Assembly (NCBI GenBank): GCA_016859345.1
Contig: CM029119.1
Coordinates: 8,505,412-8,569,411, forward strand
DNA from: Istiophorus platypterus
Lineage: Eukaryota > Chordata > Actinopteri > Istiophoriformes > Istiophoridae
Direction: 5' to 3'
DNA: 64,000 nucleotides
Of this stretch, positions 35,958-47,500 are shown piece by piece (within the stretch, counting starts at the first letter, position 1; the number at the start of each line of letters is the position of its first letter). The position numbers were made by a program, and so were the translations under genes. Under the pieces are notes generated by a model that did not search any database, was not told where the DNA came from, and saw only the letters and a list, made by a program, of their open reading frames with translations.

Positions 35958-38900
35958 ATGCGGGAGTTCCAGAAAAGTTTGGGCTGTCTATTCCTTCTCT
36001 GTGGCAGCATCTGCTTGACGGAGTCCCGGGTGCTGAAGTTTGTCGTCGCTGTGAGTCTACTCAACTTCAGTTTCATATTCAGTTGCTTCAGAACTCTCAC
36101 GCAATGTTATCACTTGCAGGATGTTTTTGTTGTATTACTGACAAGATTAATTTTTTGAATGGTGAAAATTTGAAATAATCTTGAAGCTACTTTAGATCAA
36201 ATGAATTGTGATACTACTCTATATTGTTGCTGATTACACTTTATCTCTCTGCTGAGTGAGCATTATTATAGTCACACATTTTTGTTACAAAGGATTACTT
36301 TGAGTCTAAACACCAGCGTATCTCAACCAGACACCACAGCTTTCTTCATAAACCTCTTTGCATATTTTTTCTTTCACACTGTAGTTCAAAGATAGAATGA
36401 GAAAGATTGGTGAAGGATTTAAGTGAAAGTCACGAGTATATTTCTGTATTATGTGACAAAGTTCTGTTTAATCTTCTTTTCGGGACCTTATCTGTTACCT
36501 CACATGTTATACTGGCGTGTTCGTCACTTACTACTGACTTGTATTATATAATAAGATGTCTGTTATGTTAAATTGGCAGTTTACAATTTAAAGGATAGTC
36601 TGACAGTCACCAGCTATGTTACGTACAGTTAGGGCTATGTCTACTACTTGATATCTAGTAGTGGAACTGTACAGTTGATTCTCTCAACTAAAATTGTGTT
36701 TGTTTTTAACTTGGGTAATCTGCCCCTTTACTACGTTTCATGCCGTACACTAAATTTTGAATTAGTATTTTAAATTAGTTTGACCTTGACCTTCTATAGC
36801 ATCGTAGTGCTGCACATGAATGAATAAGTAAGTCCGCAGGTTAGTCACACAAACTGAGCAGTTCCAACATTTGTGTCTTGATGACATAATAAAAATGATG
36901 ATTCATGCTGCACATGACTGAATAAGTAATAATCAGTAGTGAACTGTATATTTCAATGTTACAAAAGCGGGTTACTTTCGTATCTTCAGTACAATTTAAT
37001 TTCACTTCATTTCATTTAATTTCATTTAATTTAGGTTAATTTAGGTTAATTTAAGTTAATTACATTTTTTATAAGATATCCCTATTTGTTAATTATTGGT
37101 TAAATGTAAAAATATGAATGAATTCTAATATTTGATTTCATTTAGTTATCACATTCAAGTTCAGTTCAGTGTTAAATCTTAGTTTTAGTCTCAAGCAGAT
37201 GTTTGGCATCAAAATAACAATTAACTCTGAGAGCAAATCATGACTCTGTTGACTGCTGACTCTGTTTGCTCTTGAGGTTTTCCACAAATGAGTTTAAATC
37301 CCTGGTGCGAACAGTCATGAGTCAGATGTGTCCATAATCCAGTTTAGTCAACCTGTGCACTGTGTCAATGCTTGGAAAGTGATACTGCAGGTTAAACGTA
37401 CAAACTGAGCAGCACCGACATTTGTCTTGATGACATAATAAACATAATACTTCTGTGTCTTAAACCCAGACTGAACTGTCCTAGATCATGGTTTCCTATT
37501 TCTGACTCAGTGTATTTTTCCCTTATGTACACAGTGCATTGGCTGGCACAGCAGCATGACATCTGCATCCAAGTGACGCAATCTGTTAATATTTTAAGGT
37601 ATTCCGACACGGTGATCGATCGCCTATTGAGTCGTATCCCAGGGACCTTCATGGGGAGGAAGTGTGGGCTCAGGGCTTCGGACAGTTGACTGAGGTACTG
37701 GCTGTTACTCTCTTCAGTTGTTATTATGATTTTGTCAAGCGAGATTTGGCAAACAAAACAGGCAAATATAGACAAATCCATCTGTCTATTTATTTTCCTA
37801 TGCTCACTTATCCTGTACAGGCTTGTGTTGGGCTGGAGTACTGAAGCCTATCCCAGCATGACCTGGGTGACAGATTGAACCAGCCCATAGTCTGAAAAAT
37901 GTAAAATAAAAATAAAACTTGACGTAAAATTTAGACTAAAAGAAGGGTGCTCGCAGAGTATGCAGGATGTAGGCAAAAGTCTAGGCTCCTGTTGTGTTGA
38001 GCTTTAATGTGGTGTCAAAAATTGCAGTACATTTCACTTACGTTACATTATAAAATCAGTGTTTAATACATTTTGAGATGAAAGAACAGCTTCTTGTATT
38101 GAGTTTTAATTAAACTCCATCCTACTTTGACATTGTTCTGCTCTTAGGTAATTAACCAGTTTACAGTGAATACAGTGAACCTATTATTTTAGGATCTTGG
38201 AAGCCCTGCAGAAGGGGTTAACTTTGTAATTTTCTGTAAATAATTGAAATCTGTTCTTAAATCTGCCAGATTTACAGCAAAAAGGTCAGAATTTGCTAAA
38301 AGAAAAAAAAAATCAATAGTGGTGGCAATTTTCCTTTCAGCTGGGCATGAAACAACAGCTTGAGCTGGGCAGGTTTCTAAGGCGGCGCTATGGAAACTTT
38401 CTCAATGAAGACTACGACAGCAAACAGGTAAGCGTATCTTTGTAATCATACAGCACATGTGCAGTATGCGTGTGGGGTATTGCGCTCTGGCTTTGGTCGG
38501 CTGAGCTCCTCTGTGAGCCCACGTGCTTCAGTGTCACCTAAACCTGTTGTCACACATGCCCTCGCTCCAACATGTGAAACCGAGTTCATTAGTGGCCAGC
38601 AATGGTCTGTAATGGCTGTCACCACACCAAGTTTATGAGCATGACACAAATTGGTGATACTGCCGGCATGGCCCTGCAATATGCCGTAGCATGTTGGGTA
38701 ATCTTCTTCCATGCACAGTGCAGTTGGCAGCATGCACGTTCGTTTTAGCATGCCCCTGGGCTGCATGCTCAGCAAACTGTCATTATGTAGACATGATTTC
38801 CGTTTTTTCCTGTCTGTGTTTTTTCTTTCCCCTCGCTGTCTTCCTCTTTTTCTCTCACTCTCTCCTCCCCACCCCATCCCCCTCCCCTTCCCATCCTCGC

Positions 38901-41900
38901 ATTCACTTCTTTCCTTCCTCTCTTAAATAAGACGCAATTACCACGAAGAAATAAAAACTCTTCTCAGTACCTGTCAGTGCCAATTTGTCGCCCCAGTGTC
39001 AGTCAAGGTGTACCGTACATTTCCCTGCGCTGCCATGTCTGTTTTAATTTGACAAAAGGAAAGGGGGGGGGGCATTCTCGGCATCACAGGAACATCCAAC
39101 CTTATCAGCGTGATTTACCATGTGCAAAAACCTGACACAGGGTGACAGAGAGATATAGACGAGCGAAGGCTGATGTCAGAAGAGATCCCAGCAAGATGGA
39201 TCTTTTTCCCCCACCCTATCTCATCCATTTGGATTTTTTCTTACCCTCCTCCTCTTCATGTTAAGGATATCTCACTTAACTTGAGATAAATACAACTCAC
39301 TCGAGATACACTTCAGCTATGCTGGGTGCATTTATTTTGCATCCTTATTAGATGAAAATAGAAACTGAATTATGTGCATTTCCATTTTGCAAACGCAATC
39401 CTCTTTGAGTTTACAAAATACATTTCCTTTTCCTATAAAAAGCAAACTAAGCCTGCGTGTCCCATTTGGAAGAACGCATCAGACAGTGGTATCAGTGACA
39501 AGTCTAGTACCAACTTATGTGCGCATTTCAACACCATGTTCCCTCCATGTTTCTGACAGTTATATGTGCGGAGCACTGACTATGACCGCACTCTGATGAG
39601 CGCCCAGGCCTGCCTTGCTGGGATGTTCCCCCCAGCCAGACGCCCGCCTCCCATTGTGCCCCAGTTACTGTGGCGGCCCATTCCAGTGCACACCATCCCC
39701 AGGGCCCAGGACAAGGTGGACTGCTGAGCTGCATAAATATTTCCTTTCACAGAGCAGCTGTACTGAATAGAAACTTGTACATGTCAATTTGAGTCTATCT
39801 CTGCAGCTCCATGTTACTGTCCGTATTCTCCTCAGCTGTGAACTGGGTGTGCTGAAATTCTTGTTCTGTTTTAAAGTGTGAAATAAAGACATAATTGTTT
39901 TCAGAAGAGCTAGAGTACCTGCAGTAAATTTAATCCCACTGATATTGTGCTGTTGTTTTTGATTTCTCAAGCTGTTGAGATCTCCCGGCAAAGACTGTCC
40001 AAGGTTCAGAGCACTGATGACAGAGACCTTTGAGAGTGAGCCTTACCAGAAGTTTCTAAGAGCTCACCAGGTAGGAAAAAAAAAAAAAAACACAGGAAGG
40101 ATAAAGTCCTCTAAATACACTGTTACGGTGGCCCTGAGGGTCAAAACACAACATGTCAGAAAACACCACCCTTTCCGTAATCTGAAACGACGTTGTGTTT
40201 TGTGAAATGTCGTGCTTTGGGAAATCTTGTTGTGTTTTGTGAAATGTTGTTGTTTTCGACCCTCAGGGCCACCCTACCCTGTGCCGTGGCTCTTTCTCGG
40301 CATCTGTTCAGTGACGTGAACGTTCAACTCACAGCACAGTTTGTGATAAACATCATTTTTCCGTGAATCATGTGCCTGTTAACCACTGAAAACTTGATTG
40401 TAACCCTCTTGTTTTATGTCATTGGAATTGCATAATCAAAGTTGCTGTGAATAATGCCTTTCCTCACTCAGCTGCATCTTTTCTGCTTACCCATGCTTTG
40501 ATTTGCAAATTAGCAAACACTGTGAAATGCACATTTCTGTCAAACACTGAAATATATACTTCACAGTTGTCAGTGCCAAAGTTCTCAGCACCTCCATTGG
40601 ACGTGTTAGTTATGCTGTAGACATTGTGTCCTCTCAGTGATTTTCTCAGGCACGGTGACTCCAGTGCCTTCAAAAAGCTGCACAGTGCAATTTCTCTCAC
40701 ATTCTTAGAGACACTAATTAACGGCTGGATTGAATTAAATTAAGAATTACAATGAAAAGGTTTTAATTAAACAGAGTCACATGTTCTGTCTATTAAGGTG
40801 GTGTCTGAGATCAGGACAGGGTCTCCAGGATTGGATTTTAACACCCTCTGCTGGAGGCACAACACCGACAAGTTACATGCAAGAACCAAAATGGTGCCGT
40901 TTTTAGTCGGGTAGTCTGACCAAAGGTTAAACTTATAACAATCACTACATCAGTAAATTATATCCATTACATTAGGTGCCTTATGTGTGTAATTTTGAAT
41001 TTTAAACAGCAAATAAGAGATATTTTATAAGTGTGCTTGCATAAACAGCCACAAAAATTTAATGATACTCATAAAAAGGATAATTAAAGTGTCATATTCC
41101 CTGCAGCTCTATCATGCAGAGTAAAGAGTTTAAAGTAATTTGCTATTTCTTTTCCTCACCATGTAGCACTTTGTGGAGGAGCTCTCCAACCGCACTGGCT
41201 ACCCTGTGTCCAAACTGGTCGGCAAAAAATTATGGAGGGTCTACGACACTCTCAACTGTCAGGTATATATGATATTAGCCAGCAAACACATAATAAAAAA
41301 ACATGAACACAATGAAGCTTGTATACTACCAATGTTCTGCATTTACAATTGTTTCAGTTACTGATCAAAAAAGCAGCTGCAGAGCAGAGGCAGTCAAACA
41401 AAAAGAGGGAAAGAGCTTTCTTCAACACATCTGCAGAGGGGCGGGGAGGCAGTGGGGGTGGAAATCATTTTTTATACATACAGTAAGACATGAATAGGAC
41501 AACATATTGAAATGATAATTAAAGCATTATGAGACGGGTGGATTCTAGGCCAGGTTGAATACGCTCATTCACACTTGCAAAATGAGCATCTGTTATCTTC
41601 AGACTGCTGCTAAAAATAGCCAGGATAATAGAAACGATGAAATACAGCCCTTTAAACCAGCTGTTGTAATTCATGTGTTGTGTAATGTGATTATTAGCTG
41701 GATGCATTTTATTTTCTTGTGCAGAGGATCCATAACTTGAATCTCCCACGCTGGGCCTCCCAGGACGCTCTGGACACCCTTAGGAGAATTGTATCCTTCG
41801 AGGTCATGTACAGCATCCTCAGTCACAAGCGAAAAGAGAAGGCCAGGCTTTCAGGAGGTGGGGATCCACAAGAAGGGAATTAATTTAAGGCACTGTTGTG

Positions 41901-43206
41901 ACAGAAAGTGTTTTTAAGACAAAAGGAAACTCTTTGTATCTAATGTTGTGACGGCTGGCTCAGGCTTTGCTTACGCCTCAAATAGTGTAAAGTACTGGCA
42001 CATAGGAGCTAATGACAAAGAGGGTTACAGCGTTAAGACAAAATGCTCACTGAGGTCAAAAGGATTGTGTTGGTGTGAGGAAAAAATCTAATTTTCATTG
42101 TTGACACTGTGTTAATTTACCAGGGGTCCTACTGAATGCCATCCTGAGGAATTTCTCCAACGCTGTAGAGCAAGGAAGCACTCTTAAATTCATTATGTAC
42201 TCAGCTGTAAGTTAAGTGTTTTGGCACAGAGAGTACACACATTTATAATCTACTGTGCAATTGGTTTCACATATTGTATCTTCTCATTTTCTTAGTGCTG
42301 TGATTTTTTTTCTCATTCCAGCATGACTCTACACTCATCACCCTCCAGGCGGCTCTGAATGTGTACAATGGCCTTCTTCCGCCTTATGCTGCCTGTCAGC
42401 TCTTTGAGTTCCACCAGGAGTATGATGGGTAATGACTTCCTTCTAATGTCACTTGTGTTTAAGTACACTAACTAGATCAAATGGCCAAAACACACAACAT
42501 TTTAAGGGAGAGTATCCTACTGTTCAGCTGCAACAAACCATATCAATTATATTTCTCTTTTCCTTTATAAGTCAAAGAAAATCTGGTAGAGATTCAGGAC
42601 TGGAATGACACAAATTCATTTACATTAAACCTAACTTTATTGTGTGTCATCTCATTGTATTCATTCAAATAATTCACCAGATCCTATTCTCTGGAGCTGT
42701 ATTACCGCAATGAGTCCTGGCGTGAACCCTACCCCAACCCTGTGCCAGGATGCAACGGGCTCAACCCCTGCCCCCTGTCCTTGTTCAGTGATCTGGTGCG
42801 AGACGTGGTGGCGGACGACTGGGAGGCTGAGTGCGGGCTTAGGACAAAACTTTCTATCACAGGTGAAGAGTATTTTTGTATAATTTCATGCTTGCACTGA
42901 CTTCTATTTGCTCCAACTTTTAACACATACTTTGTCATCATTAACACTTCAGTGCATTATGTTTATTCCTGTATTCACTTTGGGGACCTGTGTGGGGACT
43001 TTCAGCACGAACGTTTAAAAAAATATCTGGATTTTTTTGGAAATCTTCCAAATGTTCCATCCACATGTACCTAAACAGGATTGTCATCTCTCTCAGGTGT
43101 CATAACAGCTCTTGCAGTGGCAGTGGGTCTCCTGGCAGTGGCGCTGTTGTTCAGCATAGGAGTGGCTTTCCACAGGAGGAGATCACACTACTCCAGGGAG
43201 GTGTAA
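35958..43206 (+). CDS. acp4: Acid phosphatase 4 (testicular-type), 11 coding exons
   Basis: Histidine acid phosphatase, secretory pathway, anchored by a C-terminal membrane helix. Exons: 35958-36050, 37599-37694, 38341-38427, 39560-39715, 39972-40070, 41167-41262, 41725-41857, 42124-42206, 42322-42428, 42681-42862, 43097-43206. All junctions are GT-AG and frame-consistent, giving 413 residues (human ACP4 has 426). After a signal peptide, the phosphohistidine motif is VFRHGDRSP (R34, H35) and the proton-donor motif is SAHDSTL (H282-D283). STDYDRTLMSAQA, WRPIPVHT and LLPPYAAC match the family. The membrane segment is about residues 379-402, followed by a basic tail (HRRRSHYSREV). Lysosomal ACP2 and prostatic ACPP are alternatives. 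ACP4 is favoured by PIPVHT(I/V)P, the G-(V/I)-LLNAIL(R/A)NFS segment and the position between lrrc4b and mybpc2. Human ACP4 defects affect enamel; the fish role is unknown. Confidence 0.93.
36051..37598 (+). other. acp4 intron 1 with duplicated segments
   Basis: A 1.5-kb intron. Imperfect direct repeats of about 60 bp at 36836-36895 and 37387-37446 share CAAACTGAGCAG and GTCTTGATGACATAATAAA. A short tandem array of TTCATTTAA and TTAGGTTAA units lies at about 37007-37061. These look like fragments of interspersed repeats. Confidence 0.5.
40126..40274. mobile_element. 149-bp MITE-like element with terminal inverted repeats, in acp4 intron 5
   Basis: The ends are inverted copies: GGTGGCCCTGAGGGTC on the left, and its complement on the right, with similarity continuing to about 25-30 bp. 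Both ends are flanked by TA, as expected of a Tc1/mariner-type target duplication. The interior has two direct copies of GTTGTGTTTTGTGAAATGT (40192-40210 and 40229-40247). There is no coding capacity, so it would be non-autonomous. The family is not named from memory. Confidence 0.6.
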
Positions 43207-43594
43207 TGCAGACAAATGTGACAGATATGCCAAAAATACAAAAAAGGTGTTTCTCAGCTGTGGAACCAGCTCTAATAATACTGTGCCAACTGTTTTGATA
43301 ATTTACATCCGGACTGGGTGTGTGTGGGAGGTTTTATGAGCTCTGTACTTCTCCTACTATGAATTATATTTGGATGATTAAAAGGATATACATGTATGTT
43401 TGTGAACAGTTACGGAGGGAATTTGACAGAGAAATAAAAATGATCAAAATACACAATCATTTATAGCAGGCATTACTAAATTTTATTTGACTCTGTCTTG
43501 AAAGTGTGAACTCTACATTGCGACATTCATTGTTGATTCACTTTTCGTTCACTGTTTGGTTCATATCATTTCACATTCTTTGCTGTCTAGTGTT
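43207..43594. terminator. Shared convergent 3' region of acp4 and mybpc2
   Basis: Only 388 bp separate the two stop codons. Plus-strand signals are ATTAAA at 43377-43382 and AATAAA at 43433-43438. A minus-strand AATAAA lies at 43487-43482. With normal cleavage distances, the two mRNAs should end within a few tens of bases of each other and may overlap. Confidence 0.6.
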
Positions 43595-44501
43595 TCACTT
43601 CTTCTCCGGGTCTATGGCACCTGTGGAATAACAGAACAGATGATCAGTTTTAGGTTTTGTTTTGAAATAAGCCCAAATGTAGCTTTTTAATATATTTTGG
43701 AGATAATCAATCAATCAGAAAATCAGTATTCACCCAGTTTAATTATTTAAAGCTGTCATCGTAAAATTTTAGCCTTGATAGACTATAACATAATCAAAAC
43801 TAAGCATCTAATAATGGTCAAATAGACTCAACCTGCATTCAAATGACCAAGATTCCTCCTCCGCCTTCATCCCTCCCCTTCCACCCGTCTCCCAACCCGG
43901 CCCTCTCCTCGCCCCTTGTTCTTACTTCGGACATCCAGCTTGCACTCCACTTCATCCTGGCCCAGCTCATTGACAGCCATGCAGGAATATTTGCCTCCAT
44001 CAAATGGGCTTGGCTTACGAATGTTGAGGGTCAGCACTCCTTGGTTGTTCTGCATCAAGTACTTAGGATCCTCTCCGATGATCATTTTGTTCTTCATCCA
44101 GGTAATCTTAGGCTGGAAGAGTCAAATCAATTAAAAAAATCAGTTCAATTAAAACTTCTTAGATATGGGATATTATAGATATTTTTTTGTTTTGTTTTGG
44201 GGTTTTTTTTGCCTTTTGTGCTATGTCTCAGCCTGCTTGATCAAAAAAAAAAAAAAAAACCCAAAACTGTGTATGTAGCCATATATAAAGTCCCTCTTAT
44301 AGTGGCACTGTCAGCCTCCTCCGGTGGAGCAGATTCCACAGGCTTTTTTAACATGCACAATTACCTTGGGGAAGCCTCTGACGGCGCAACTGATGGCAGT
44401 GCTATAACCGGCCACTACAGATCGGTCAACTAAGGGCTGAGTAAACTTGGGCACACAGGACATGTCTTTCTCCTTGTAGGGGTTTTCTTTCTGTACCAGG
44501 T
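43595..44501 (-). CDS. mybpc2: mybpc2 domain C10 and C-terminal tail
   Basis: Exons 44501-44365, 44112-43926 and 43620-43595. They encode a linker (LVQKENPYKEKDM) and the myosin-rod-binding Ig domain C10, with AISCAVRGFPK|PKITWMKNKM across a junction and the Ig signature DGGKYSCMAVNELG. A 26-nt last exon adds SAIDPEKK and TGA. In recalled human proteins the domain ends within a few residues of this point, so the separate charged tail is slightly unusual. Confidence 0.92.
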
Positions 44502-47500
44502 CTGTGGAGAAGGGTGATAAGAAAGCACGAAAACTTAGTCAAAACCACTGAATCAGAGCAGAAAGGTATAGTGTAAAATGCCATTAACAGCACAAACACA
44601 CAGAGTGCCACAACCCACACATACTGTGTGAGTATACACACACACACACACACGCACTGTCACACCTGTCTTGGAAATGACAGCCGTGTTCTTGCTGATG
44701 CGCGAGTCCTCGCTTCGGCCACAGAGGTTTTCGCTGAAGACGCGGAACATGTACTCATTGCCCATGATCAGATCTGACACCGTGCAGTGTGCCCGTCTGT
44801 TATGTTCATAAACGGTGAACCAATCCTGGAGAGAGAAAGAAAAAATGAAATTACTATTAGAAAACTTAAAGGCCACAAATTGAGCATACAGAATAAGCCC
44901 AGTGTCAGTATCAAACCTGGTGGGGGGATAATCTCAACATTATTACTGGGCCACAGGCACTAACTGGACATTTTAGCAAGTAACTGTAGGGGTGATCCAG
45001 GTTTGATCACCCTCTCTCTCACCTTGGTCTTCATGTCCGCCTTCTGGATGGCATATCCAGTAATCTCACAGTTGCCATCGTCCTTCGGGGGCTCCCACTC
45101 CAGAGCGGCATTGAATCCCCAGACGTCTGTCACCCTTACATTGATTGGAGGCCCAGGCTTTTCTGTTTGAATTAAACATCAGTGACATATTTAATAAATT
45201 CCAGGTGTAAAACACTGGTTATAAATGTTGATTAATCATATATATATATATTAATCATTAATTAAAAAATTTTCCCTGACATAAGTCATCTAAAGTCCTG
45301 AACATCTTACCCACAACCCTAATATGAATGGAGGCCCTGTCCTCTAAGTTCTCGATGTGTAGAACCAGCTCGTATGTTCCAGAGTGCTCTCTCTCTGCTG
45401 ATCGAATGAAGAGGATGGAGTCCACGTTTGAGTTACGGACGTTGGCCATCTTATGGTCAAGGGGTTTACCATCCTTGAACCATGTTGCAACAGGGTGTGG
45501 CTTACCCTGTAGGACAAAAGCATGATCCATTGTTACCGCAAGTTCTTTTTTGAAAGTAGTGACATTTACCCTCTCAAAATGACTGATGGCACACATCCTC
45601 TCATCTATCTCTAAAAAAACAACTGTTTTGTTTTCCAGTGATAGATGATAATAGTAATCAGTAACTGTTTCTATTCACAGTTTGAGATGGAGAGAGAAAA
45701 ACTGAAAGAAAGTTTAGGGATTTGTCCTTTGCATCTCATTAAAGTGAGATGGGTCAAGAAGAGGACACATTCTCTATAAGGCTGCAATAATGAGTATATA
45801 CTATCATTTGAAAGGACTGATTCAAATAATCTGTGATTGCAGTTACAGATACAATGCCTAATTTTGTTACAGTGCACAAAAGTGCTACCAAACCCTCCAG
45901 CTTAGTGATAAGGTTTTTAAATTTAACACAATTCATAACAACATTGGAAAACACTGGAACAACCTGCATGGCAATCCTGCAAAAAGTGAGTGCCTTGGAT
46001 GTTTTGCCTCCCCCCTCCCCTTATTTACACTGCAGTTTCCCACTGATGGTCATTTTATTTATTAATACATATTTTTGTATATGTTAATACAGCCATTCTA
46101 ACCTGGAAGGGGATGGTCAGGTTGATCTTTTCTCCTACTCTTTTGATGAATTTTGTTCTCAGGTAGCGAGGAAGGCGGATCTTTGGATGTTCTAAGGCAG
46201 AAACATTAAAACATCCCATTAAAACAGGAGACGTCTCACTAGAAGACGTTTTACAGTACCATGAATGCATAGAGCATTTGACTATAATGTGTACTGAAGA
46301 AAAAAAGAATCGAATTCCGTAAATGATTATGATATAACAATCCATGAAATATGTTTGGGAGTAGTTTTTAGCTGACTTTCTCACCCACGACCTCCTGGAT
46401 GGTGACAGGCTGTTGCATTGTAGCAGGAGGACTGCGTCCAGCAAGGTTTACTGCCACCACCCTGAAGTTGACCTTCTCTCCCACGGGGAGGTCACGCACC
46501 TTATACGATTGCTTCTCACAAAGCTCCTTGTTTGCCACAACCCACTCAGTGTCTGAAATAAAATAGTATCACATGCAGTATATCACAGGTGAATACGACT
46601 TGGATCTTGTTACCTGTTGTGGTTTTTTTTTCTCTTATCACATATTTTCAGTGTGAGTCTATCATATAAGCCATTTTTAAAACTGATACACTCCAGTTAT
46701 TAAATAAGTCCTTATAATATGATTGGAGAACATTTTTAAATGTTAATGTTAAAATTATTAAACTGTTATCATAATGTGTGGTAATTTGCGTGATCACCTC
46801 CTTCCTTGCGGTATTCAATGACATAACCATCCAGGCCTCCAGCTCCAACCTTCTCTGGGACGAGCCACTTCAGGCTGCATGTGCTGTCTGTCACATCATT
46901 CACTGTCAGACGCAGTGGCTCACTAGTTGGGGCTGAGGGTGACAGAAAGAGAGACTCAAGAGAATCATTGACTGGGCTGGCTGCTGTTGGGTGATGCACA
47001 AAGGCAGGGACAGGCAGAAGCTGAGAAAGAGCAATTTAAGATGGCTGTGACACATACCAAGAGGCATGAAGGGCTTGGAGTTGAGACTCGGCTGAGACAG
47101 GCCAATGCTGTTGACAGCAAACACCCTCATCTCATAGAAAACGCCTTCAATCATCCTCTTAGCCTCATATTTAGTTGACTGAAACACGTCAAAGTTGAGC
47201 TTTGTCCATCTGGAGGAACCTTTCTTCTTCCTCTCCATGAGATAACCTGACGGTGTAAAGACACAGTGAGCATAAAGATGAGCAGAATACGAATTCAAGA
47301 CAAAATTATTAATGCCACATATTTCCGTGTTTACAAATGTAATATATGTTCCATGTACCACAACATGATGGAGTTAAGCTTAAAAAACTGGAGAGAAAAA
47401 AAAATCCATCGCTCACCTTTGACTACTGCACCGCCATCAAATTTCGGGGGCTCCCAAGTGATTGTGGCGCAGTCCTCACCCACTGATAAACATTTGACAT

